A stretch of DNA of 64,000 nucleotides. Source: Streptomyces griseocarneus. GTDB lineage: Bacteria; Actinomycetota; Actinomycetes; Streptomycetales; Streptomycetaceae. The notes under the pieces are model-generated. The model was not told where the DNA came from. It was given only the letters and a program-made list of their open reading frames with translations, and ran no database searches. Below, piece after piece: positions 51,784 to 59,776 of this stretch. How positions within the stretch are numbered: position 1 is the stretch's first letter; every line of letters begins with the position of its first letter. The DNA lies in assembly GCA_003674045.1 (NCBI GenBank), contig PENC01000001.1, forward strand, positions 682,001 to 746,000, read 5' to 3'. Made by a program: the position numbers and the translations under genes.

Positions 51784-52336
51784 GGCCTTTTGGTACCCCT
51801 TCGATAGAGCCTGCCGACGACCGCGCTCGACGACTGTGGAACCAGGCGGGGTTCGGTCATCGGAAAGGGAGAGTACGGGCAGCGCGATGACAGTGCGGCT
51901 GCGCCGGGTTATGGGAATCGCGGTGGAATCCGCATATGGAACACGGGGCCGCGACGGTATCACCAGGGGCCCGGATGCATGCTCGTTCCGCACTCCGGTT
52001 CGCCCCTGGAAAGCGAATGGGAAGCATGACCCTAGCCCGGCGTCATTCCGCGCCGCAAGGGAGAACGGCGCTGTATGACCCTGCGTCAGAATGTGCACAA
52101 GCACATGTATCCGGTCAGTGGAAGTTCCCGCGTCAGGCCGGGGGAACGCGGCTTCGGCCATGCTTCCGGTTGGCGTCGTCGGCCCACTTCGCGGGCGTGG
52201 GCGGTGGCCGGGACAACTCCCGCCCCCGGTAAACGCGCTGGTCAGTGGAGTATCGGGCGGCCCGCTGGAGCAATCGTGCGCAAACGGCCCCAGTGTCGGC
52301 CCCCGAGGGATGTGACTGGCGTGATTCCACATCGCG

Positions 52337-52366
52337 TTGACACGCCATGATCCAGCAAACTAGCTT
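52337..52366 (+). promoter_or_regulatory. Candidate promoter of the ACP operon
   Basis: TTGACA at 52337-52342 and TAGCTT at 52361-52366 with an 18-base spacer. The -35 hexamer is perfect. Confidence 0.5.
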
Positions 52367-52370
52367 CAGC

Positions 52371-52388
52371 AGCCAACAACGGTTGGCT
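52371..52388. promoter_or_regulatory. Inverted repeat just downstream of the promoter
   Basis: AGCCAAC-AACG-GTTGGCT lies 5 bp after the -10, where a repressor would block transcription. No regulator gene belongs clearly to the cluster. Confidence 0.5.
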
Positions 52389-52517
52389 TCGTTTATCGAC
52401 GGTCGCCGTCGGCCCGCTGTCGGCCGATTTACCGCTGCATTCCCTCCGGCATTTCGTGGCGCCGGATGCTCAGTCGTGCCCTTTCGGATAAACCCCCGTC
52501 CAGAGGTGAGAACGCTG

Positions 52518-52787
52518 ATGAATCCCTTGCAGACGATCAAACAGATTCTGTCCTCCGATGTGCTCGTGGAGGTACCGACCGACCAGATGCGGCTCGACGA
52601 CAGCCTGCGCGAGGGCTACGGCATCGACTCGCTCGGCTTCGTGGAGCTGCGCGTGCGATGCGAGGAGTCCTTCGGCATCGAGATCCCCGACGACGCCTTC
52701 GCCGTGGAGGAGCTGTCCACCCTCGGCGACGTCCTCGCGCTCGTCGAGCGGCTGTCGGGGGCCGGCCACTCCCCGGCCACTGCATGA
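52518..52787 (+). CDS. Acyl carrier protein
   Basis: 89 residues. The phosphopantetheine-attachment serine is Ser38 in GYGIDSLGFVELR, in the expected four-helix context. GAGGTGAG lies 9 bp before the ATG. It overlaps the class III aminotransferase by 4 bp. As the first gene of the rightward operon it is the dedicated carrier for a chain built by the ketosynthase pair. The PPTase at 804 may activate it. Confidence 0.93.
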   Translation: MNPLQTIKQILSSDVLVEVPTDQMRLDDSLREGYGIDSLGFVELRVRCEESFGIEIPDDAFAVEELSTLGDVLALVERLSGAGHSPATA

Positions 52788-54169
52788 GTGCGGCCCCGGT
52801 CGCACGCGACGACCGTACCGGGGACCCGGCCGAGGTACTGATGCGCGGCGCGGACCTGCACCTCAACCACTACGGCGCGGCGCGGCTGCCGTTCGCCTGC
52901 GTGGGCGGGAGCGGCCTGGAGCTCGACATGGTCGACCTGGGTCCGGAGCACCGGGGCAGGCGGCTGCGGCTGCTGGACGCCAGCGGCGGCTACGCCAGCG
53001 CGGCGCTCGGCTACGACCACCCCGTCGTGCGCGCGGCGGTGGCGCGCGGCACCGGAGTCGGCAGCGTCACCGACGAACTGGGCTCGCTGGAACGGGCCGA
53101 GCTCCTCGACCGGCTCTTCGGACCCGGCGGGCTGTGGACCGACCAGTTCCCCACGGGCCAGTACCACGTCAGCGGCCGCAACTCGGGCTCCGAGGGCAAC
53201 GAACTGGCGCTGCGGCTCGTGCTGGAGTCCCGGTTCGACGCCCGGCGGCTGAAACACCGCCCGGGCAAGGAGAAGCGCGACACCATCCTGGCCTTCCAGG
53301 GCGCCTGGCACGGCTGGACCGGCGGGCTGGTGCAGCTGCTCAACCGCAGGCACTACCAGGCCGGGCTGCCCGCGCCGGAGACCGTGGCCCCGTACGGCGT
53401 CCGGATCGCGCACATCCCGTTCGGCGACCCCGCCGCCCTGGAGGAGACCTTCACCGAGCTCGCCGACCGGCTCCTGGCCGTGGTGGTCGAGCCGATCCAG
53501 GGCGACGCGGGCATCATCGAGCCGCCGCCCGGCTACCTGCGCGGACTGTCGCGGATGTGTACGGCGAACGACGTGCTGCTCGTCGCCGACGAAGTGCTCA
53601 CCTTCGCCAAGACCGGCGGCTGGTTCGCCATGCGGGACGCGGACGGGCCGGTGCCCACCGACATCACCGTCATCGGCAAGTACCTGGGCATGGGGGCGGT
53701 GTCCACGTCCATGGTGATCGCCCGGCGTGAGCTGACCGTCCGCCCGTCCGGTGCCGTGTCGACCTCCGATCTGCGGCCGTCGACCTGCGCGGTGATCCGT
53801 GACGGCATCGAGCACATCGAGGCCGAGGGGCTGCTGCGCCGGTCGGCCGACGTCGGCAGGCACCTGGCCAAGCAGCTCGACACCGTCCTGGTGGGCGGCC
53901 ACCCGGACGTCTTCACCGAGGTCCGCGGCACCGGGTTCATGCTCGGCGTGGAGCTGACCGCCGCCGCGGCGGCCCGGATCGGCACGCTGCGCACGGCACT
54001 GATCGAAGCCGGGGTGTACGCGGAGTTCATGGCGGGCGCGGGCAAGCGGTCCGGCGACCGGCGCTACATCCACCCCACCCTGCGGATCGTGCTGCCGCTG
54101 AACACCGATCAGGCCCTGGCCGACGAGGTCGTGGAGCGGGTGGCGGCAGGCGCCCGGGCCCTGAAGTGA
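52784..54169 (+). CDS. Class III PLP aminotransferase (ACP-cluster)
   Basis: 461 residues, fold type I. The PLP lysine is Lys299 in TVIGKYLGMG, the cofactor aspartate is Asp269 in VADEVLTF, and GRNSGSEGNE is the phosphate loop. Members transaminate omega-amino acids, diamines or acyl-ACP-bound keto groups. Directly coupled to an ACP gene, it may install an amine on an ACP-bound chain, as in tambjamine- or prodiginine-type lipid amines. The coupled ATG is the evident start. Confidence 0.86.
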   Translation: MSAAPVARDDRTGDPAEVLMRGADLHLNHYGAARLPFACVGGSGLELDMVDLGPEHRGRRLRLLDASGGYASAALGYDHPVVRAAVARGTGVGSVTDELGSLERAELLDRLFGPGGLWTDQFPTGQYHVSGRNSGSEGNELALRLVLESRFDARRLKHRPGKEKRDTILAFQGAWHGWTGGLVQLLNRRHYQAGLPAPETVAPYGVRIAHIPFGDPAALEETFTELADRLLAVVVEPIQGDAGIIEPPPGYLRGLSRMCTANDVLLVADEVLTFAKTGGWFAMRDADGPVPTDITVIGKYLGMGAVSTSMVIARRELTVRPSGAVSTSDLRPSTCAVIRDGIEHIEAEGLLRRSADVGRHLAKQLDTVLVGGHPDVFTEVRGTGFMLGVELTAAAAARIGTLRTALIEAGVYAEFMAGAGKRSGDRRYIHPTLRIVLPLNTDQALADEVVERVAAGARALK

Positions 54170-54765
54170 CCACGGGCGCCGAAGCGGGCACGGGCACGGA
54201 GACAACCGCGGCGTTCCGCACCCGGATCGAGCACGTCGACACCGACGCGACCGGGATCGTGCACTTCTCCCGCTACACGTCGCTGATCGAGACCGCCGGC
54301 ACGGAACACCTGGAGCAGTACGGCTGCGGTCTGACCGCCTTCACCGCGGCGGGCGTCGACCTGGTCGCCGCCGAACTCCGGGTGACCTACCTCGACAGCG
54401 CCGTGCACCGCGACGTGATCGTGGGGGACACCCGGGTCGAGCACGCCGGCGCGGCCTGGTTCACGCTCGCGGTGGACCTGCTGCGCGAGGAGGGGGACGG
54501 CTCCCGCACCCCGCTGGTCTCCGGCCACCTCGTCTATGCCGCCGTCGACCCCGACACCCGTCGCCCGGTGCCCCTGCCGGCACCGCTGCGACACGCCCTG
54601 AGAGGAATCGTCCCGGATGCAGCAGACGACGAACGCAGCACCCCTCACTCCCGAAGCCGCCCCCGAAGCGGCCCGCGTACCCCGGCCGCTGGGCACCTCG
54701 GCGATCGCCGCCCTGGTGCGCGGACGCCACCCCCGGCTGTTCATCGACCGGGTGCTCGACCATGA
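54166..54765 (+). CDS. Hotdog-fold acyl thioesterase (4HBT-like)
   Basis: 199 residues, GTG overlapping the previous stop by 4 bp. HVDTDATGIVHFSRYTSLIE (23-42) matches the 4-hydroxybenzoyl-CoA thioesterase signature with catalytic Asp27. The domain ends near residue 150 (PLRHALRG). The last 50 residues read through the start of the next gene in another frame and are arginine/proline-rich, so they look like a translational tail of little function. It would release or proofread acyl chains from the ACP or CoA. Confidence 0.78.
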   Translation: MTTGAEAGTGTETTAAFRTRIEHVDTDATGIVHFSRYTSLIETAGTEHLEQYGCGLTAFTAAGVDLVAAELRVTYLDSAVHRDVIVGDTRVEHAGAAWFTLAVDLLREEGDGSRTPLVSGHLVYAAVDPDTRRPVPLPAPLRHALRGIVPDAADDERSTPHSRSRPRSGPRTPAAGHLGDRRPGARTPPPAVHRPGARP

Positions 54766-55156
54766 GCCCGGTGTGTTCCTGCGCAGCATGTACGCCGTCT
54801 CGGCGGAAATGGGCGCGCTGTCCGGGCACCTGCCCGAGCGGGGGCTGACCCCGGGGGTGATCCTGCCCGGCAGCCACACCATGCAGGCCTTCGCCCAGTC
54901 GGGCGTGCTGCTCTACCAGTTGAGCAGCAAGCCGCTCGCCGACGACGAGGTGACCCTGGTCGGCACGGTCAAGTGCCGGTTCCTCGCCCCCGTCGTGCCC
55001 GGCGACCAGGTCGTGCTCGACGTACGGGCGGACCGGCTGTCCGGCCACACCTTCACCTTCTCCGCCTCGGTGACGGTGGAGGACCGGCCGGTCGCCCGGT
55101 TCCGCGGCGCGATGAGCCGGGCGAAGATCGACCCGGCGGGGGCCCGCCCGTGGTGA
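54617..55156 (+). CDS. FabZ/ApeI-like dehydratase-fold protein
   Basis: 179 residues, single hotdog domain from about residue 35 (RGRHPRLFIDRVLDHE). The histidine of the dehydratase site is kept (His71 in SGHLPERG), but the motif that should carry the catalytic Glu reads PGSHTMQAFAQ with a short insertion and no Glu. It may therefore be an ACP-binding or altered-activity member. The ATG follows GAGAGGA by 10 bp. The gene overlaps the thioesterase frame by 149 bp, far more than the 4-bp overlaps elsewhere. Confidence 0.76.
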   Translation: MQQTTNAAPLTPEAAPEAARVPRPLGTSAIAALVRGRHPRLFIDRVLDHEPGVFLRSMYAVSAEMGALSGHLPERGLTPGVILPGSHTMQAFAQSGVLLYQLSSKPLADDEVTLVGTVKCRFLAPVVPGDQVVLDVRADRLSGHTFTFSASVTVEDRPVARFRGAMSRAKIDPAGARPW

Positions 55157-56259
55157 CCCCGGTCATCACCGGACTCGCCTGGGACACTCCGCTGGGCCGC
55201 GACCCGGAGACGGTCTGGGCCCGGCTGTGCGCGGGCGAGTCGGGCCTGGCCCCCGTCGAGTCGCCGCACCCGCTGCGCAACTCCCTCGCGGCCGTGGCCG
55301 GGTCGGTGCCCTACGGGACCGACCCGGGCAAGCGCCAGCGGGCCCTCGCCGGACAGACGCTGGCCGCCGCGTTCGCCGACGCCGGGCTGTCCACGACGGA
55401 CCCCGATGCCGGGCTGGTGCTGGGCACGAGCTTCGGCGCGTCCCTGGACGAGGAGGAGCCGACGCTGCACGCGTGGGCCGACGACGCGGCGGCGGGCATC
55501 GGGCACCCCGGTGAACCGGTGTGCGTCATGACCGCGTGCTCGGCCGGGTCGGACGCGATCGCCCTCGCGCACTCCCTGGTGCGCTCGGGACGGCGGCGCA
55601 TCGTCGTGGCGGGCGGCGTGGACGTGGTGACCGAGGCCAAGCGGCTCGGCCACTCCGCCCTGGGCACGATGAGCCCCACCGGCACCAAGGCGTTCGACAA
55701 GGCACGCGACGGGATGCTGCTCGGCGAGGGCGCGGGGTTCGTGGTGGTCGAACACCCCGACTCCGCCCGGGAACGCGGCGCCCGGGTGTACGCCCGGCTG
55801 CGCGGGGCCGGCGCGTCCAACGACGCCGCCGGGCTCACCGCGCCGGACCCGTCCGGGTACGCGGTGGTCCGCGCGGTGCGGCGCTGCCTGGCGTCGGCGG
55901 GCCTGGCCCCCGAGGACGTCGCGGTGGTGAACGCGCACGGTACCGGGACCACGCTCAACGACGAGGTGGAGGCCCGCAGCCTGCTGGACCTGTTCGGGGA
56001 CGACGGGCCGTCGGTGTTCGCCACCAAGGGCGCGTTCGGGCACAGCCTGGGCGCGACCGGGGCCCTGGAGGCCGTCGCGACGGTGCTGGCCCTGCGCCAC
56101 CGGCGGGTCCCGCCCGTCGTCGGGCTGCGCGATCCGGCGTCACCGCTGCGGCTGGCCATGGGGTCGGCACACCCCGTGGGCGCCGGGGCGGGGCTGAGCC
56201 TGACGCTGGGCTTCGGCGGGTTCAACACCTGTCTACTGTTCGAAAGTTCGAAGGGATGA
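55153..56259 (+). CDS. Beta-ketoacyl-ACP synthase (KS), FabF/ApeR-like
   Basis: 368 residues, GTG coupled to the previous stop. The triad is complete: Cys129 in MTACSAGSD, His262 in NAHGTGT and His297 in FGHSLGATGA, with Lys292. The protein is about 40 residues shorter than FabF and starts abruptly, as in small type II clusters. It condenses malonyl units onto the acyl chain. The downstream protein is probably its chain-length-factor-like partner. No ketoreductase gene is in the cluster, so host FabG may serve. Confidence 0.88.
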   Translation: MTPVITGLAWDTPLGRDPETVWARLCAGESGLAPVESPHPLRNSLAAVAGSVPYGTDPGKRQRALAGQTLAAAFADAGLSTTDPDAGLVLGTSFGASLDEEEPTLHAWADDAAAGIGHPGEPVCVMTACSAGSDAIALAHSLVRSGRRRIVVAGGVDVVTEAKRLGHSALGTMSPTGTKAFDKARDGMLLGEGAGFVVVEHPDSARERGARVYARLRGAGASNDAAGLTAPDPSGYAVVRAVRRCLASAGLAPEDVAVVNAHGTGTTLNDEVEARSLLDLFGDDGPSVFATKGAFGHSLGATGALEAVATVLALRHRRVPPVVGLRDPASPLRLAMGSAHPVGAGAGLSLTLGFGGFNTCLLFESSKG

Positions 56260-56263
56260 TGGC

Positions 56264-56779
56264 GTGACGCACGTGCTGCCGGGCACGCGGGTGCTGGGGT
56301 CGGCGACGGTGGTCGCCGAGGACCCGGCCGAGCACTCCGTGAACAAACCGTCCTTCTACGCCGACCCCGCGGCCTGGCTGGTCGCCGAGACGGTGGACCG
56401 GGCGCTGGCGGACTGCGCCGAGCCCGTGCTCGACGCCGCCGACGACACCGGGATCGTGGTCATGAGCGCGACCGGGAGCGAGCGGACGATGCGCGCCATC
56501 GCCCGGTCGGTGCCGCGCTCCCGGGTGTCGCCGCTGCGCTTCGCCGGGGCGAACCCGGGCGTGCTGGCCGGGCTGCCCGCCCTGCGCCACGGGCTGCGCG
56601 GACCGTCGCTGCTGCTGGCGATGCATCCGGACGCGGCGACCCCCGTGGCGCTCACGGTGATCGACGGCTGGCTCGCGGACGGGCAGGCCCGGCACGTGCT
56701 CCTGGCCGGCCTGCGGTCCACCGCGGACGGACACGAGTGCCACTGCCAGGTCCTGACCGGCGCCGGGGCGGACCGGTGA
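56264..56779 (+). CDS. Ketosynthase-like protein without catalytic Cys (CLF-like)
   Basis: 171 residues, resembling the N-terminal half of a ketosynthase (ketoacyl-synt_2 / ApeC type): ADDTGIVVMSATGSERTM and RFAGANPGVLAGLPALRHG. The position of the nucleophile reads LLLAMHPDAATPVA with no cysteine, and the C-terminal half with both histidines is absent. It is best viewed as a partner or chain-length factor for the upstream KS, from which it is separated by 4 bp. Confidence 0.72.
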   Translation: MTHVLPGTRVLGSATVVAEDPAEHSVNKPSFYADPAAWLVAETVDRALADCAEPVLDAADDTGIVVMSATGSERTMRAIARSVPRSRVSPLRFAGANPGVLAGLPALRHGLRGPSLLLAMHPDAATPVALTVIDGWLADGQARHVLLAGLRSTADGHECHCQVLTGAGADR

Positions 56780-58110
56780 ACGGCATCACGCGGGCCGGGG
56801 TGGCCGACTTCCTGACACGCATCGACGGCGCGCCGACCGGCGTGGACGACGTGCTGGAGGACCTGGCCGGGCTGGGGCTCGCACCGGGGGACGCGGTCGT
56901 GCTCTGCATGGCCAACGGGGCCGAACTGCTGCGGGTGCAGCTGTCGTCGCTGCTGCTGGGCCTGGTGCCGCTGGCCGTACCGCCCAGCACCCCGTGGCAG
57001 CGGGTCCGCGAGCTGGCCGGGCACGTCGGGGCGAGCGTGGTGATCACCGCGCGGCTGACCGGGGCGGAGTCGCGGGTGCCGGTGGGCAGCGCGTTCGCCG
57101 TGCCGACCGGACACCCCGCCACCCGGTACGACCCGGGAGAGATCCTGCTGTCCACGTCCGGCACCTCGGGCATGTTCAGCGCGTGCGTGCACCGGGTGTC
57201 CTCGCTCCTGCACGGCGCCCGCCTGCACGCCGGGGCGACCGGCATCACCGCGGCCGACACGCTGCTGGTCAACCTGCCGCTGTACTACTCCTACGCCCTG
57301 GTGGCACAGGCGCTCGCCGCCTATGTGACCGGAGCACGGCTGGTGCTCGACGGGCCGCCGTTCTCCCCGGTCGCCTACCGCGACACGATCGCCGCACGGG
57401 GCGTCACGCACTCCGCGGTGACCCCGACGATCGCCCGCCAGCTGCTGGCCGACCCCGCCCTCGTGCCGAGCGGCCTGCGGGCGCTGGCGGTGGGCGGCGA
57501 CAAGGTCACGTCCGCGGAGGTGGCGGGCCTGCTCGCCGCGCGGCCGTCCGGCGAGCTGTACGTGACCTACGGGCTGACCGAGGCCGGACCCCGTGTGTCG
57601 ACGCTGGCCGCGCACGCCGAACCCGCCCACCGTTACGGCTCGGTCGGCCGCCCCCTGCCGGGGGTCGTCGCGTCGCTGCGCGAGACGCACGACGGGGTGG
57701 GCGAACTGCTGGTCGAGTCGGACACCGTGCTGCTGCGGAGGGTCGGGCAGCGCAGCAGGCGGGTCCTGGTGGGACCGCGGACCGTCGCCACCGGGGACGC
57801 CTTCTCGATCGACGACGGCTTCCTGACCTTCCACGGACGCCTGTCGGACTTCGTGGTGCTGCGGGGCGAGAAGGTCTCGCTGAACACGGTCCGCCAGGCC
57901 GCGCACGCCATCCCGGGGGTGGTGCACTGCGTGCCCAAGGTGGTGAACGAGGGCGGTACGCAAGTGCTCGACGTGCACCTGTCGGTCACCGGCCCCGTGC
58001 CCGGCGGGGAGAAGGCGCTGCGGCACATCCTCAACTCCCGGCTCCTGCCCGCCGAACGCCCGCGCGCGGTCTTCATCTCCGCCGCCGACCCCGAGGCCTT
58101 CCGTAAATGA
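56776..58110 (+). CDS. AMP-binding acyl-CoA/acyl-ACP ligase
   Basis: 444 residues, GTG coupled by 4 bp. Adenylation motifs are present but modified: LLSTSGTSGM is the P-loop (usual PKG replaced), VTYGLTEAGP is motif A5, and GDAFSIDDGFLTFHGR is A7/A8. The protein ends ADPEAFRK close to where the A10 lysine is expected, so it is short for the family. Similar ligases (ApeH) load starter acids onto an ACP. The starter is unknown. Confidence 0.8.
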   Translation: MNGITRAGVADFLTRIDGAPTGVDDVLEDLAGLGLAPGDAVVLCMANGAELLRVQLSSLLLGLVPLAVPPSTPWQRVRELAGHVGASVVITARLTGAESRVPVGSAFAVPTGHPATRYDPGEILLSTSGTSGMFSACVHRVSSLLHGARLHAGATGITAADTLLVNLPLYYSYALVAQALAAYVTGARLVLDGPPFSPVAYRDTIAARGVTHSAVTPTIARQLLADPALVPSGLRALAVGGDKVTSAEVAGLLAARPSGELYVTYGLTEAGPRVSTLAAHAEPAHRYGSVGRPLPGVVASLRETHDGVGELLVESDTVLLRRVGQRSRRVLVGPRTVATGDAFSIDDGFLTFHGRLSDFVVLRGEKVSLNTVRQAAHAIPGVVHCVPKVVNEGGTQVLDVHLSVTGPVPGGEKALRHILNSRLLPAERPRAVFISAADPEAFRK

Positions 58111-58922
58111 CCCTCCGCCTCGGCTGCACCGTCCCGACGTCCCTCTCTCCCGCCGCGCTCCGCGAGTTCGCGGTGACGGCGGAGAGCCTGGGATACGACC
58201 ACCTGTCCGTCCCGGAACACCTGGTGTCCACCGATCCCGCCTACGAGAGCCTGACGCTGGTGGCGTTCCTGGCCGCGGTGACGACCCGGATCGAGCTGGC
58301 CACCGCGATGACGATCCTGCCGCACCGCCCCGTGGTGCTCGCCGCCAAGCAGGCCGCGCAACTGGCCTTCCTCAGCGGGGACCGGCTGCGGCTGGGCGTC
58401 GCCATCGGGTCCGACCCCGCGGAGTCCGCCGCCCTCGGCGTCACCCGGGAGACCCGCGGAGCCCTGTTCGAGGAACAGGTCCGTGCGCTGCGCCTGCTGT
58501 GGACGGAACCGGACGCGCGCTTCGACGGCGAACACGTCGCGTTCTCCGGCGTCACCCTCACCCCGCCGCCGCGCCGCCCCGTTCCGCTCTGGATGGGCGG
58601 CGGCACCCTGCGCACCGGCGGCAGACCGCGTCGGCTGCGCCGGATCGCCGCCCTCGCCGACGGCTTCACCATGTCCGGCCTGCTCGCCAACCGGGTCAGC
58701 CGTGCCGCCGACATCGTCGCCGACCTGCGCACGGCGGTCGCCGAAGCGGGCCGCGACGCGGCCGCCTTCGGCATCGAGGCCCGCCTTCGCCCCGCCCCCG
58801 GCCGTCCGGACTCCTGGCGCTCCCTCGCCGACTCCTGGCGGTCCGCCGGGGCCACCCACCTCACCGTCACGACGGACGACGTCTCCCTGCTGGCCCCCGT
58901 GCACGCGGCACTGACGGCTTGA
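58107..58922 (+). CDS. LLM-class flavin/F420-dependent oxidoreductase
   Basis: 271 residues, luciferase-like TIM barrel: LGCTVPTSLSPAALREFAVT, ATAMTILPHRPVVLAAKQAA and FDGEHVAFSGVTLTPPP followed by PVPLWMGGG. ATGA overlap with the ligase gene. Members are monooxygenases (FMNH2) or F420-dependent reductases. Which one applies is not evident. It closes the rightward operon and would oxidise or reduce the assembled chain. Confidence 0.85.
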   Translation: MTLRLGCTVPTSLSPAALREFAVTAESLGYDHLSVPEHLVSTDPAYESLTLVAFLAAVTTRIELATAMTILPHRPVVLAAKQAAQLAFLSGDRLRLGVAIGSDPAESAALGVTRETRGALFEEQVRALRLLWTEPDARFDGEHVAFSGVTLTPPPRRPVPLWMGGGTLRTGGRPRRLRRIAALADGFTMSGLLANRVSRAADIVADLRTAVAEAGRDAAAFGIEARLRPAPGRPDSWRSLADSWRSAGATHLTVTTDDVSLLAPVHAALTA

Positions 58923-58953
58923 CAGCTGCCCTACGCGGTGCGCCTCTTTGTGA

Positions 58954-59598
58954 CTAGGAGCTCCGTTCGAAGCCCAGCACGTCATCTGCGGGTGCGTCGT
59001 GGCTGGTCGCGCAGTTCCCCGCGCCCCTTCGGGGCGCTGCCGAACCGCTCAGCAGGCTCAGCACACCCGTCACCGCCTGGTCGAACGGCTCCGTGGACTG
59101 CGCGGCGCGGGCCAGGACGTAGCCGCCCTGAAGGACGGCGACCACGGTCGCGGCCGTGGCCCGCGCGTCCAGGCCCTCGTCCAGCTCCCCGCGCGCACGG
59201 CCCTCGTCGAGGAGCTCCGCGAGGCGTTCGCGCAGCCAGCCGAGGGTCTCCCCGACGGGCGCCCGCAGGGCGGGGTCGGCCATGACGTCCGGGTCCTGGG
59301 TGAGCCGGCCGACGGGGCAGCCCTTGAGGACGTCCCGTTCCCGGCGCAGATAGGCCGTGATGCGCTCGACGGCCGTACCGGGCGCGGTGAACTGCGCCTC
59401 GGCCCGGGCACGCAGGTCCTCGGCCGTGCGGCCGATCGCGGCGGCCGCCAGATCCGGCTTGCCGGAGAAGTGGTGGTACATACTGCCCTGCCCGGCCCCG
59501 GCGCGCTGCTGGATCGCCTTGGGGCTGGTGCCGGTGTAGCCGCGTTCCCAGAGCAGTTCCCGGGTGCTTTCGATGAGGCGTTCGGCCGCTGTGCTCAT
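58954..59598 (-). CDS. TetR-family regulator with repeat-derived tail
   Basis: 214 residues. The helix-turn-helix is at about residues 8-50 (LIESTRELLWERGYTGTS, AIQQRAGAGQGSMYHHFSG), and the ligand domain is of the LmrA/YxaF type. The C-terminal 25 residues (RRGAGNCATSHDAPA...) are the translation of an R1 dispersed repeat, so the native stop has been replaced. A near-perfect operator lies 8 bp upstream of the start. It is convergent with the LLM gene, 31 bp apart. It may control itself and possibly the cluster. Confidence 0.87.
   Translation of the reverse strand: MSTAAERLIESTRELLWERGYTGTSPKAIQQRAGAGQGSMYHHFSGKPDLAAAAIGRTAEDLRARAEAQFTAPGTAVERITAYLRRERDVLKGCPVGRLTQDPDVMADPALRAPVGETLGWLRERLAELLDEGRARGELDEGLDARATAATVVAVLQGGYVLARAAQSTEPFDQAVTGVLSLLSGSAAPRRGAGNCATSHDAPADDVLGFERSS
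59001..59038 (-). repeat. R1 dispersed repeat inside the TetR 3' end
   Basis: Inverted copy GGCTGGTCGCGCAGTTCCCC with the hairpin GCGCCCC-TTC-GGGGCGC. It is read as coding sequence by the TetR gene. Confidence 0.8.
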
Positions 59599-59605
59599 GC
59601 GGGCA

Positions 59606-59627
59606 GTGTACCTACTAGTAAGTACAC
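59606..59627. promoter_or_regulatory. 22-bp TetR operator
   Basis: The half-sites GTGTACCTACT and AGTAAGTACAC pair in 20 of 22 positions. The site sits 8 bp before the TetR start codon, so binding would block the gene's own transcription or translation start. Confidence 0.8.
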
Positions 59628-59776
59628 CGCCCGTGGCCGCCCGCGGTCACCGCCAGTACTGGGCGAGCACCCCTTCCTTGGATCAACTTGATCGCCGAGT
59701 TGTAGTAGCCACACTTCCACGGCATATGGCTACCCGGAGCGTGTACGCACATGCGGTCGGGCGGCATGCGGCGGGC

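Larger units (their letters stand above)
51784..52517. other. 734-bp divergent control region of the biosynthetic cluster
   Basis: No gene is supported between the NDT-like and ACP starts. The left half is gene-like in composition but lacks protein homology. The right third is AT-richer and holds a promoter candidate (52337-52366) and an inverted repeat (52371-52388). A leader of roughly 145 bases would precede the ACP start. Confidence 0.5.

Noticed and set aside
52518..58922. The rightward arm as an aryl-polyene cluster
   Set aside because: It lacks the ketoreductase, aryl ammonia-lyase, methyltransferase and outer-membrane genes of that class. Only the ACP/KS/partner/ligase/hotdog subset is shared.
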